NCBI RefSeq assembly: GCF_002099195.1 | Contig: NZ_NBYX01000028.1 | Location: 17,822 to 81,821, forward strand | DNA: 64,000 bases | Reading direction: 5' to 3' | Source of the DNA: Burkholderia puraquae | Lineage (GTDB): Bacteria > Pseudomonadota > Gammaproteobacteria > Burkholderiales > Burkholderiaceae | Shown here: positions 1 through 7,853 of the stretch, piece by piece | Layout of the letters: each line of letters begins with the position of its first letter | How positions within the stretch are numbered: the stretch's first letter is position 1 | Made by a program: the position numbers and the translations under genes | The notes under the pieces: generated by a model | What the model saw: only the letters and a program-made list of their open reading frames with translations | Database searches by the model: none | What the model was told of the DNA's origin: nothing

Positions 1-232
1 TGCAGTCCTTGACCAGTACCTTCTGCGGCGCGCCAAGATCCGCCGTGCCGGCGGGCGTGGCCGCGGCCGGGGCGTTGGCGGGCGCCGTTTCGCCGACGAC
101 GTTCGGTGCGGCCGCCGGTTCGGGCAGCCGTGTTTCGAGGGCCGCATTTTCCTGCGCGAGCCCGCGCAGCAGGCCGGCTGCGAGATGCAGGTTGCCGGTC
201 GGCTTCTTGTCTTTCGATGTGTCCTTAGCCAT
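1..232 (-). CDS. parB: ParB partition protein, N-terminal fragment (cut by window edge)
   Basis: The reading frame opens with ATG at 232 (minus strand) and stays open to the window edge. It gives about 77 residues beginning MAKDTSKDKK, then a Leu/Ala-rich helix, an Ala/Pro linker and the start of a KVLVKDC stretch that resembles the beginning of a ParB core. The start overlaps the parA stop (ATGGCTAA), so the two genes are translationally coupled. ParB binds parS, spreads and stimulates ParA ATPase to segregate the replicon. The nuclease-like core and HTH lie outside the window. The call rests mainly on position next to parA and on the nearby parS-like sites, since the disordered N-terminus is not diagnostic. 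Confidence 0.72.
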   Translation of the reverse strand, partial: MAKDTSKDKKPTGNLHLAAGLLRGLAQENAALETRLPEPAAAPNVVGETAPANAPAAATPAGTADLGAPQKVLVKDC

Positions 233-920
233 GGGCGGCTCCGGTAGCGCGCGTCGACGCGATGTATTGGGCCATTTCCGTGACCAGCTTTTCGATTTCC
301 GCACGGGCTTCTTTCAGGCCCTTCAGGTATCGATTGTGATGATGGATCGTGGTGCCGAGCGCAAACGTCTGACGGTAGACCTCGCGTTGCGCGATCTGGC
401 TGTCGAGTAGATGCTCCCCTATTTCTTCAGCCCGTAGAATTTTTAAAATTTCTTCACGCATTTTAGTTTTTCCATTGACGCTATTCAGCATTAATGCGGA
501 AGAAAGACTCGGGTTACGGACGGACCGCATCGACTCGATCATGCGGATCATCGCGACGGTGCTGTAGAGATCGGCCGGCGACGGCGACAGCGGCACGAGG
601 CAGAAATCGGCGACTTCGAGTACAGATGCAATTCGCGGATCTTCGAGGTTGCCGGGACAGTCGACCACGATTACGTCGAAGTTCGCGTCCTGCTTCTTGA
701 TCTCGCCGCCGATGCCGCGGCCGGCAGGGGCTAGCGAAAGCACTGTCATCGGCAGTGTGTTCTCGCCGCTCGTCACCCACCGGACGGACGTGCCCTGAGG
801 GTCGGCGTCGATCAGGGCGACCTTGTTGCCGCCAGCTTCGAACGCGGCCGCGATATTGACGGAGATGGTTGTCTTCCCAGTCCCACCTTTTTGATTACTG
901 ACGGCGATCTTGAAAGCCAT
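225..920 (-). CDS. parA: ParA partition ATPase
   Basis: A 231-residue deviant Walker-type ATPase that positions replicon copies together with ParB and parS. Visible motifs are the deviant Walker A KGGTGKT (residues 11-17), Walker A' DADPQG (38-43) and Walker B DVIVVDCPG (81-89). The length fits the short ParA class without an N-terminal HTH, so autoregulation would be expected from ParB or another factor. A GGAGG Shine-Dalgarno lies 5-10 bases before the ATG at 920. The stop overlaps the parB start by 8 bases. The upstream region on the same strand carries the cluster of parS-like palindromes. Confident family call; which replicon it serves is inferred from the parS type. Confidence 0.95.
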   Translation of the reverse strand: MAFKIAVSNQKGGTGKTTISVNIAAAFEAGGNKVALIDADPQGTSVRWVTSGENTLPMTVLSLAPAGRGIGGEIKKQDANFDVIVVDCPGNLEDPRIASVLEVADFCLVPLSPSPADLYSTVAMIRMIESMRSVRNPSLSSALMLNSVNGKTKMREEILKILRAEEIGEHLLDSQIAQREVYRQTFALGTTIHHHNRYLKGLKEARAEIEKLVTEMAQYIASTRATGAAHG

Positions 921-1015
921 TAAATTCCTCCACGGAGTTTTGCGTAATATATGCAGCTGCCGTCAAAATGTCTAGAAAATACTTAGACTCGATGTATGTT
1001 TTTGTAATCGATGTG

Positions 1016-1031
1016 GTTGTCACGTGACAAG
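1016..1031. other. parS: parS-like site 1
   Basis: GTTGTCACGTGACAAG; the 14-bp core TTGTCACGTGACAA is a perfect palindrome. It lies about 96 bp upstream of the parA start, so ParB bound here could also affect parA transcription. Confidence 0.85.
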
Positions 1032-1256
1032 TGAGCCGAATGGCTAACAAGCCAATCGTGACTGACGATCGAGTAAAAATAGAATTGACGATCGCGGTCA
1101 AAAAAATACGTGCAAAGACCAAGGGAAAATTCGATGAACTTCAATGTCGATGGCGGAGTTGATCCGCAGAGGCTGATCGCTTGATCCCGCTTTGTCCCTG
1201 ATGGCACTCGTTGTGTCTCCAGCAACTCGATTTCACGAATGTCGCCGGGAAACTCA

Positions 1257-1272
1257 GTTGTCACGTGACAAG
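1257..1272. other. parS: parS-like site 2
   Basis: GTTGTCACGTGACAAG; same perfect 14-bp core, 241 bp from site 1. Confidence 0.85.
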
Positions 1273-1409
1273 TCGGGGGAATCTGATACTTCTCGATGCT
1301 ATCCGACACCAGACGCTCTTTGATTTGGTCGTGTTTGCGGTCGTGGCGAGATCATTTCGACGCCCGACATCCGGTCTTTGGCGTGGTGCGGCGGCCTCGT
1401 GTGATGTGA

Positions 1410-1425
1410 GTTGTCACGTGACAAT
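1410..1425. other. parS: parS-like site 3
   Basis: GTTGTCACGTGACAAT; same perfect 14-bp core. Confidence 0.85.
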
Positions 1426-1576
1426 CGATTCGGGACGGGGGCAACGTCAGCACTTAGTCGCTTCTCGGGAAGAGTTTTGATCGGACTCCATCGAGCGTGA
1501 CCAAGTAGATCGTCAATGAAGGGATCCGCAGCCGCCGGACGGTGCGAAATTCAGTTTCCTGGCCAGTTGGTTGGGG

Positions 1577-1592
1577 GTTGTTACGTGACAAC
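1577..1592. other. Degenerate parS-like site 4
   Basis: GTTGTTACGTGACAAC differs from the perfect 16-bp palindrome at one position (C to T in the left arm). Its spacing from site 3 (167 bp) continues the series, so it is probably a decayed or weak site. Confidence 0.6.
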
Positions 1593-1750
1593 TGGGGTGT
1601 CGTATCTGGGAACTGGGTGACGAAGTGGTACGTTTCATCGTATGTCGATCGATGCACATCTTTTCGAAGAGTCTGAATCATCAATCGGTTCGCAGATCCT
1701 GCGGGCTTATCGCGGACTATCCGCATTCACATCCCCCCCCGCGGACAGGA

Positions 1751-1770
1751 CCGGTCAGCTTGCTGACCGG
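1751..1770. repeat. Perfect 8-bp stem-loop in origin region
   Basis: CCGGTCAG - CTTG - CTGACCGG. There is no T-run on either side and no gene ends nearby, so it is not an obvious terminator. Confidence 0.45.
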
Positions 1771-2166
1771 CGCTCTCGAATGCATATCGTGGGTGCACTT
1801 GATGTGACCCTTTTATTTGGGGGCGTTAGATCGACTTCATTGCATCCGTTGGCCGGCAGGGGAGGGTAAGGGTTTTGTCCCGCGTACCCTGCGTTCTGGC
1901 CAGTGCAGACAGGGGTTTCTACACGACAGTTATGCGTCCGAGGGCCGGCTTTGCGAAAAACTCCGCTGTCGAAGCTGCGCGACAACTCAAACGGGCCGGA
2001 TCGTGAAACATTTTCAAGAAATGGGGTATTCCCGGAAATCCTTGTCCAGCAATGGCTTGCGCCATATTCTTCATGTTGTTTCACGCAAAATCAGCGAGAT
2101 CGACCCTGTAAGTAGGGGCGTATGATCATTTCGTGTTCCGAATGCGAGCGTTCACGAGAAGATGCC

Positions 2167-2215
2167 ATGAATTGTTTCGTTTGATACGTAATTCGTGGTT
2201 TTTAAAACAATTCAT
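2167..2215. repeat. 11-bp inverted repeat in origin region
   Basis: ATGAATTGTTT (2167-2177) and its exact complement AAACAATTCAT (2205-2215) are separated by 27 bp of AT-rich sequence. It could be an initiator-binding site or an extruding hairpin; function unknown. Confidence 0.5.
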
Positions 2216-2318
2216 CCCTGGCCTGATGCCGAAGAGAAATCGAGTTGCTGAAAATCAGATCTGTCACGACTCGCTGTCAAGTCTCTGATTGGATGCACCG
2301 CGTCGATATTCAACGAGA

Positions 2319-2334
2319 GTTGTCACGTGACAAC
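2319..2334. other. parS: parS-like site 5 (fully palindromic)
   Basis: GTTGTCACGTGACAAC, the only copy palindromic over all 16 bp. It is separated from the other four by about 730 bp, and the 11-bp inverted repeat lies between. Confidence 0.87.
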
Positions 2335-2748
2335 GCACATCCGGGTCGCACAATTCGTTCGATTGCATAGTGACGCGAGAATCCGGCACCTGAAAATTCG
2401 CAGCCAGGCGCCCGACAGACAGTAAGACGATGGGGTATTGAGGAGGGGGCGAAGTCCCTCACCAGTTCATGAGGTCCGCATGGGGCGGCTTGCATATGGC
2501 CGATCAATGATCGAGCGTTTGGACCGCGTCTGACTTCGCGAGGCGTCCACCCGCTACGCGATACTCAACTAAAGGTTCCTGGACGGCCGTCGAGCAATCA
2601 CTCCTGAGCTGGCAAGATGCCCAAAAGCGCGCATCCCGCCACGCGCGTCCGCCTCAGCCGGATCGATCCCTTATGCGTGAAGCTGATTCACCCATTCTCC
2701 GGATACCGCCAAACTCGGCATCCAGCATCTCCGGTGCCGTCTCCGCGA

Positions 2749-3765
2749 TCAATAAGTCGCCGCTACAGACAGAACGACCTCTGCTCCGCTCCGCAGGCTA
2801 TCGATATCTCTTCGTGGAGAATTGCCGAACAACCGGCTGTATTCGCGATTGAACTGGGTCGGGCTCGCATATCCGACCCTGAACGATGCCGACGCGGCGT
2901 CGAGCCGTTCGGACAGCATCAGCCGGCGCGCTTCGTTGAGCCGTATCCATTTCTGGTATTGCAGCGGACTCATGCCGGTGAGCTGGCGGAAGTGGTGGTG
3001 GAACGTCGAACTGCTCATCTGAACCTGCGCCGCCAGATCGTCGACGCGCAGTGATTCGTCGTAATGGGTCCGCAACCACTGGATCGCCCGCGACACGCGG
3101 TTGCCCTGACTGCCGGCGGACGCGATCTGACGCAGACGGGCACCCTGGTTGCTCGTCAGCAGCCGATAGTAGATTTCCCGCTCGACGGACGGTGCAAGAA
3201 CGGCAATGGCGTTCGGGTCATCCAGTAACGCCAGCAACCGGTTCACTGCGTCGTAGAGCGGTTCGGTCATATCGCCGACGACGAGGCCGCGGCCCGCAGG
3301 GGCTTCCTCGTGATCCGGTGCGACTTGCGCCATCAGTTCGGCCATGACGCGAAAATCAAGCTTGAGCCCGATTCCGAGAAACGGCCTTTCGCGGCTGGCC
3401 TCGATGACCTGCGTCGAACCTGGCAAGTCGAGCGACGTGATCAGAAAACGGTTGGCGTCGCAGAGATACACATCGCCGCTCTGAATGAGCCGCTTCGTGC
3501 CTTGAACGACGAGACCGAAGCTCGGCTCGACCATGCAGTCCATCGGCTGCGTTGCCGCCTCCCTTCGATGGAGGCTCAGGTTCGGAATGGCCGTGATGAG
3601 GTGGTCGACGCCTTCCGTCCATCTCGCGACACGCTCTGCTAGCGTTTGTCGCAAGTCGTTCTCCCGGCTTTGGCGGGTTGAGCGAGGGCCAGCAGGGTTG
3701 AATGCAGCGCTGGTGGCGTCGTCGACGTGTTGGCCGGGGGCGTATCGGGCGGGTGCCGGATGCAT
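2749..3765 (-). CDS. AraC-family transcriptional regulator
   Basis: A 338-residue regulator with the AraC-type N-terminal (cupin-like) effector domain (around residues 60-200, with PSFGLVVQGTKR typical of that family) and two C-terminal helix-turn-helix motifs (around 230-325, including SSSTFHHHFRQLTGMSPLQYQKWIRL). Proteins of this architecture often activate a neighbouring oxidoreductase gene. Here the next gene is transcribed in the same direction and is a metallo-hydrolase, so the target is unclear. An AGAGAAG sequence precedes the ATG at 3765. The first 35 or so residues are low-complexity and a downstream start is possible. Family call firm; effector and target unknown. Confidence 0.9.
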   Translation of the reverse strand: MHPAPARYAPGQHVDDATSAAFNPAGPRSTRQSRENDLRQTLAERVARWTEGVDHLITAIPNLSLHRREAATQPMDCMVEPSFGLVVQGTKRLIQSGDVYLCDANRFLITSLDLPGSTQVIEASRERPFLGIGLKLDFRVMAELMAQVAPDHEEAPAGRGLVVGDMTEPLYDAVNRLLALLDDPNAIAVLAPSVEREIYYRLLTSNQGARLRQIASAGSQGNRVSRAIQWLRTHYDESLRVDDLAAQVQMSSSTFHHHFRQLTGMSPLQYQKWIRLNEARRLMLSERLDAASASFRVGYASPTQFNREYSRLFGNSPRRDIDSLRSGAEVVLSVAATY

Positions 3766-3887
3766 GACTTCTCTACTCAGTAATCGGATCTACAGGCAGG
3801 CACGTCGATGTGCGGGTACGCCGGAAATGCGCGTCCCGGAGCACGGCATTGCCGCGCTCCGGGAAAAATGCGCAACGTCCGGCGGGG

Positions 3888-5012
3888 CTACTTCGTCGCC
3901 TGCGATGCGCAAAGCGGCCAGCGGCGCGCTTTCGTGGCAACGGACGTCGCGCGCTCGTCCACCGTGCGCCACCACCGCTCGCCGCGATGCGGTTCGTTGA
4001 GAGCGAGGCGCTCGCCTATCCTGGGCGTCGACAGTTCGACGCCGCGCACGATCGCCAGCGCCGTGACGCGCTCGAACGGCTCGTGCCAGCGATGCATCGC
4101 GAGATCGAACGTGCCGTTGTGGATCGGGACCAGCCAGCGTCCGCGCAAATCGATGTGCGCCTGCACGGTTTCTTCTGGCTGCATGTGCACGTACGGCCAA
4201 TGCGCATCGTATGCGCCTGTTTCGATCAGCGTGACGTCGAACGGCCCGAGGCGCTCGCCGATCGTTCGGAAACCGTCGAAATAGCCCGTGTCGCCGCTGA
4301 AGAACACGCGCAAGTCGTCGGCGACGATGACCCAGGACGCCCACAGCGTGCTGTTGCCGTCGAACAGGCTGCGCCCGGAAAAGTGCTGGGCAGGTGTCGC
4401 GGTCAGCGTCAGGCCGGCCACATCGACACTCTGCCACCAGTCGAGCTGACGGACTTTTTTCGCATCGATGCCCCATTCGATCAGGCGGTCGCCGACACCC
4501 AGCGTGGTCACGAACACATCGGTGGTTGCCGCAAGCGCGAGCACCGTGTCGCGGTCGAGGTGATCGTAATGATCGTGCGACAGGATCACACCGCGCAGCG
4601 GCGGCAGATCATCGAGCGCGATCGGCGGCGCATGGAAGCGCTTGGGGCCGACGCGCCGAAACGGCGACGCACGCTCTGCAAACACGGGATCGGTCAGCCA
4701 GAATTCGCCGCGCAGCTTGAGCAGCAGCGTCGAATGGCCAAGCCGGTACAGGCTGCGATCGGGGGCCGCGTCGAGTGCCGCGCGGGTCAGCGAATCGACG
4801 GGCAGCACGCCCGCAGGCACGGTATGGCGTGGCTTGTTGAACAGCATGGTCCAGGCGATTCCGAGCGTTTTGCCCAATCCCTCGACCGGACGCGGCGCGA
4901 CATTGCTGAAGCGCTCGCCATTGTGTTGCGGCGAGCCGCCAGACTGCGCGCGGCCGCGTCGGGCGGCCGCAAAACCCAGAATGCGATGAATCAAAACGAG
5001 AGGCGATGCCAT
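3888..5012 (-). CDS. Metallo-beta-lactamase-fold hydrolase (NAPE-PLD/RomA-like)
   Basis: A 374-residue protein with the metallo-beta-lactamase metal-binding signature SHDHYDHLD (residues 145-153) and later ligand motifs around SGDTGYFD and PIHNGTFDLA. It resembles the NAPE-hydrolysing phospholipase D / RomA group of MBL enzymes, which carry the GHSTLLL entry strand seen at residues 92-98. A hydrophobic N-terminus (about 1-18) could anchor it in the membrane. It is divergent from the TetR gene at 5096, with repeated AGTAAACT-type operator sequences between them, so it is probably repressed by that TetR protein. Substrate cannot be told from sequence. Confidence 0.85.
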   Translation of the reverse strand: MASPLVLIHRILGFAAARRGRAQSGGSPQHNGERFSNVAPRPVEGLGKTLGIAWTMLFNKPRHTVPAGVLPVDSLTRAALDAAPDRSLYRLGHSTLLLKLRGEFWLTDPVFAERASPFRRVGPKRFHAPPIALDDLPPLRGVILSHDHYDHLDRDTVLALAATTDVFVTTLGVGDRLIEWGIDAKKVRQLDWWQSVDVAGLTLTATPAQHFSGRSLFDGNSTLWASWVIVADDLRVFFSGDTGYFDGFRTIGERLGPFDVTLIETGAYDAHWPYVHMQPEETVQAHIDLRGRWLVPIHNGTFDLAMHRWHEPFERVTALAIVRGVELSTPRIGERLALNEPHRGERWWRTVDERATSVATKARRWPLCASQATK

Positions 5013-5033
5013 GTCGGTTCGTCCGGCGGATAA

Positions 5034-5090
5034 AGTAAACTAAACAGTGTAGTTTATTCTTGGGATAAGTAAACTGCCCGGTGTAAAATT
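5034..5090. promoter_or_regulatory. Probable TetR operators in divergent promoter region
   Basis: AGTAAACT occurs at 5034-5041 and 5068-5075. The first lies within an inverted repeat TAAACTA (5036-5042) / TAGTTTA (5050-5056); the second is followed by GTGTAAAAT, a weaker version. The two half-sites sit between divergent start codons at 5012 and 5096, as expected for autoregulation plus control of the MBL gene. Confidence 0.6.
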
Positions 5091-5095
5091 TCTGA

Positions 5096-5749
5096 ATGGA
5101 TACCAGCACTCCCCCTCAGCGCCTGACCGACCGAAAGCGCGCGGCCATCGTCGACGCGGCCATCGAGGAATTTCTCGCGTCAGGCTACGACGCGACCAGC
5201 ATGGACCGCATCGCCGCGCGTGCGGACGTGTCGAAGCGAACCGTCTACAACCACTTCCCGGGAAAGGAAACGTTGTTCGCTGCGATCCTGCAAAAATTGT
5301 GGGATGCAACCCGAACGGGCAGCTCGCCCACCTATCGGGCCGACGTGCCGCTGCGCGAACAATTGCTCGCGTTGCTGGATCGCAAAATGCGCCTGCTCAG
5401 CGACGAGGCATTTCTCTCGCTCGCACGCGTCGCAATCGGTGCGGCCATCCATTCGCCGGAACGTGCGCGCGACATGGTCGAGCGTCTCGGCGAGCGCGAG
5501 GAAGACATGACGGTCTGGGTGCGGACGGCCGCAGCGGCCGGACGCCTGTCGGTCACCGATCCGGTGTTTGCCGCGCATCAGCTGCACGGTATCGTGAAGG
5601 TATTCGCGTTCTGGCCGCAGATAACGATGGGCCAGCCGCCGCTCGAGGCGCCGGAGCAACAAAAGGTCGCCGAATCCGCTGCCGACATGTTTCTCGCGTA
5701 CTACGCGCGACCGGAAGACACCGACGCATCGCGCGCCACAACGGACTGA
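5096..5749 (+). CDS. TetR/AcrR-family transcriptional regulator
   Basis: A 217-residue repressor. The N-terminal helix-turn-helix spans about residues 12-58 (AAIVDAAIEEFLASGYDATS ... VSKRTVYNHFPGKETLF), the classic TetR signature. The C-terminal domain resembles the AefR-like type found in many efflux or stress regulators. The ATG at 5096 follows the divergent operator region closely. It likely represses itself and the MBL-fold hydrolase. The inducer is unknown. Confidence 0.92.
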   Translation: MDTSTPPQRLTDRKRAAIVDAAIEEFLASGYDATSMDRIAARADVSKRTVYNHFPGKETLFAAILQKLWDATRTGSSPTYRADVPLREQLLALLDRKMRLLSDEAFLSLARVAIGAAIHSPERARDMVERLGEREEDMTVWVRTAAAAGRLSVTDPVFAAHQLHGIVKVFAFWPQITMGQPPLEAPEQQKVAESAADMFLAYYARPEDTDASRATTD

Positions 5750-5942
5750 TCGTGCATCCGGTCGAACTTGCGCGAATCGAAGCCGGTGCGATCGCACGAT
5801 CGATGCGTGCGGGGCACCGACGAGCCGGAAAGCCGGCAGATCCGAGGAAGCGAACGAGGAGCGGCCTCATGGGATCGCTGGCCATCCAGCGGGAACCCGC
5901 GATGCCGCCGGCATACCTGAAACCGAACGCGAGTGACGACGA

Positions 5943-6434
5943 ATGAAGACGCTGTTGATCGTCTATCACACGATGACCGGAGGCACGCAACAGATGGCTG
6001 AAGCGGCTGCCGGCGCGGCGCGCGAGCAACCCGGCGTCGACGTCAGGCTGCAGCGCGCGGACGCCACGAGCGCCGCCGACGTGCTGGCCGCCGACGCGTA
6101 CCTGTTTGCAACGCCGGAGAATCTCGCGGCAATGTCCGGGCTGATGAAGGATTTCTTCGACCGCTGCTACTACGCGGCGCTCGATCGCGTGAACGGCCGC
6201 CCGTATGCGGTGATGATCTGCGCCGGAAGCGATGGGCAGAACGCGTTGCGTCAGATCGACCGGATCGCGACTGGATGGCGGTTGAAGAACGTGGCGCCGG
6301 GCCTGATCGTCTGTACGCACGCGCAGACGCCGGAACGCATCCTCGCGGCGAAGACGATCGACGGCGACGATCTCGCGCGCTGCGCCGAGCTGGGTGCCGG
6401 TCTTGCGGCGGGACTTGCGCTGGGCGTTTTCTGA
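5943..6434 (+). CDS. Flavodoxin-like / NADPH-dependent FMN reductase family protein
   Basis: A 163-residue flavodoxin-fold protein. It opens MKTLLIVYHTMTGGTQQMA, where the T-x-T/S-G-x-T type loop binds the FMN phosphate. The LFATPENLAAMSGLMKDFFDR segment (about residues 57-77) matches the flavin-isoalloxazine loop of the flavodoxin/FMN-reductase superfamily. It would be a cytosolic redox protein. The ATG is preceded by GAGTGACGACGA, a weak Shine-Dalgarno. It stands alone between the TetR gene and a convergent DUF2889 gene; no partner is obvious. Confidence 0.8.
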   Translation: MKTLLIVYHTMTGGTQQMAEAAAGAAREQPGVDVRLQRADATSAADVLAADAYLFATPENLAAMSGLMKDFFDRCYYAALDRVNGRPYAVMICAGSDGQNALRQIDRIATGWRLKNVAPGLIVCTHAQTPERILAAKTIDGDDLARCAELGAGLAAGLALGVF

Positions 6435-6544
6435 TGGCCGGTGCGGTGGCAGCGACGACCGGTTGGGGCGAGGCCCGATCGACGCACGTTTGGGCACGCG
6501 ACACATGCGTGCTGCGGCGACGGGACTGGCCGAATACCTGACCC

Positions 6545-7129
6545 TTAGCCGCCCGTTACCGTCGTCGAAGGCCGGTGGTATTCGGGCCAAAGGCGTTTCA
6601 CGAGATCGCGCGATGCGCCATAGGCATGGCAGCTGTCGATCTTGAGCGGTTTTCCGTCGCTGTCGCGGCCCTCGAGCGACGACTTTCGCATGCCGACCAT
6701 CGTCTGATAGGCCGTGGTGGCGATCGGGCCGAGCAATTCCTTAAGGTGCGTGCACGTATCGCAGGATGGCAGGCGCTTGCGGACCTCGCTGTTCCAGCCG
6801 GCACCGATGCTCAGTCCGACGAGCGCTTGCAGCGAGTCGCCACCGCCCGGACACTGCGCATACGGATGCGACCGGAGGAACGTGGATACGGCGCGGACGA
6901 CCATGTCGGCGTCGAAGACCAGCGTCACCCCGAGGTCGTGGATCGGCGACAGCGCAGCGACCGTCCGCGTGCCGCCCGGCGGCGTGAAATCGAAGGTCTT
7001 GCGGTCCGCGAGGCAGGCCGTCACTTCGAACTGGCCGTCGCTGCGCCGATAGCCGCGCATGTCGATCTGCCGATGGTGAATTTCCTCGCGCGTGATGCCG
7101 TCGGGCGGGATGTCGTGGGGGGGAACCAT
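6545..7129 (-). CDS. DUF2889 domain protein
   Basis: A 194-residue protein matching the DUF2889 type by its pattern: an N-terminal REEIHHRQIDMRGYRRSDGQFEVTACLADRK block (such proteins act on or near ester/acid groups, but no activity is established) and a Cys-containing C-terminal region with CDTCTHLKELLGP (about residues 124-136) and a conserved DSCHAYGASRDLVKRLWPEY ending. No signal peptide. The CxxC pair and His/Asp residues could bind metal. Function unknown; family assignment from memory of the conserved blocks. Confidence 0.75.
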   Translation of the reverse strand: MVPPHDIPPDGITREEIHHRQIDMRGYRRSDGQFEVTACLADRKTFDFTPPGGTRTVAALSPIHDLGVTLVFDADMVVRAVSTFLRSHPYAQCPGGGDSLQALVGLSIGAGWNSEVRKRLPSCDTCTHLKELLGPIATTAYQTMVGMRKSSLEGRDSDGKPLKIDSCHAYGASRDLVKRLWPEYHRPSTTVTGG

Positions 7130-7853
7130 GTATCTGCTCCGTTTCGTACAACCGGTTCTCTTTTGCAGCCAGGCGGGATGTCAGCGGCTCGCCGCGGGCG
7201 CCGCGAAACGGGCCGAGGTACGCTGCCGACGACATCGATCCGGCCATACTACGCACTTTCCGTAATCTTCGTACGCCACGGGATCGATGTGGACGCAACG
7301 AGTCATGTGCGGGCACCGCTGCGGTCGAATGGGCACGGCACCAGCGCCGATCCATCGCCGTGATCGGCGATTCGCACGCAGCCGACGCCGCAGCCCGGGA
7401 TTCCGAATGGCAGCCGAAGGCCGCGACGTACCGATGCGGCACGATTGCGTTCGACGTCGCAGGGCGGAACACCACGCATGGAGCGTCGATCCGCGCCGCC
7501 GGGGCAACCGCAGTGCGCAAGATGGCCCCGATTTTCGCTGTCGAGGGTGAACGACGTGACTTCCGGAAACGTATCCATATAATGCGCAACACGGCCGCAT
7601 GGACGCATTTCCGGTGCCCCGAATCGGGCCAATGCAGACCGGCGAGTCAACCGGCCGTCGCGCGTACCGGTATACTTCCCTCCTGCCTTGTCCGGCATCG
7701 TGGCCGGGTGCCTGAAAACAGAGTGGCGTGCGCGATGCGGCCCCGTCGTGTTCCGCATCGGCGGCAGACGGGTCGCCCGCATGGCGGCGAAGCTTTTACG
7801 CCGCGCGGCATGGCCGCACGAACCACACCTTATATTCCTGGTGGATTGAATTT
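7130..7853. other. Intergenic region, no gene seen; possible long proQ leader
   Basis: 720 bp with no convincing coding frame. The one useful signal is a plausible sigma-70 promoter (GTGACT at 7556-7561, 16-bp spacer, TATAAT at 7578-7583) pointing towards proQ, which would leave a 5' leader of roughly 260 nt. ProQ-type genes are often controlled post-transcriptionally, so a structured leader is possible but not demonstrated. Confidence 0.4.
7556..7583 (+). promoter_or_regulatory. Candidate sigma-70 promoter for proQ-like gene
   Basis: -35 GTGACT (4 of 6 to TTGACA), 16-bp spacer, perfect -10 TATAAT. Found by eye; no transcription evidence. Confidence 0.4.

Larger units (their letters stand above)
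921..2748. other. Non-coding candidate origin/centromere region
   Basis: About 1.8 kb without a convincing gene between parA and the AraC-type gene. It is visibly richer in A+T than its surroundings and contains five parS-like palindromes, an 11-bp perfect inverted repeat (2167-2177 / 2205-2215), a perfect 8-bp stem (1751-1758 / 1763-1770, loop CTTG) and a 9-bp direct repeat TGACGATCG at 1063 and 1086. Short open frames here lack Shine-Dalgarno sequences and recognisable composition. Secondary replicons of Burkholderia carry their origin beside parAB and a rep gene, so this may be the origin. No canonical DnaA box was found by eye, and the initiator gene must lie outside the window. Confidence 0.55.

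Noticed and set aside
1625..2125. Short overlapping open frames in the origin region
   Set aside because: No Shine-Dalgarno, no homology by eye, and the region is full of binding sites and repeats, so it is treated as non-coding.
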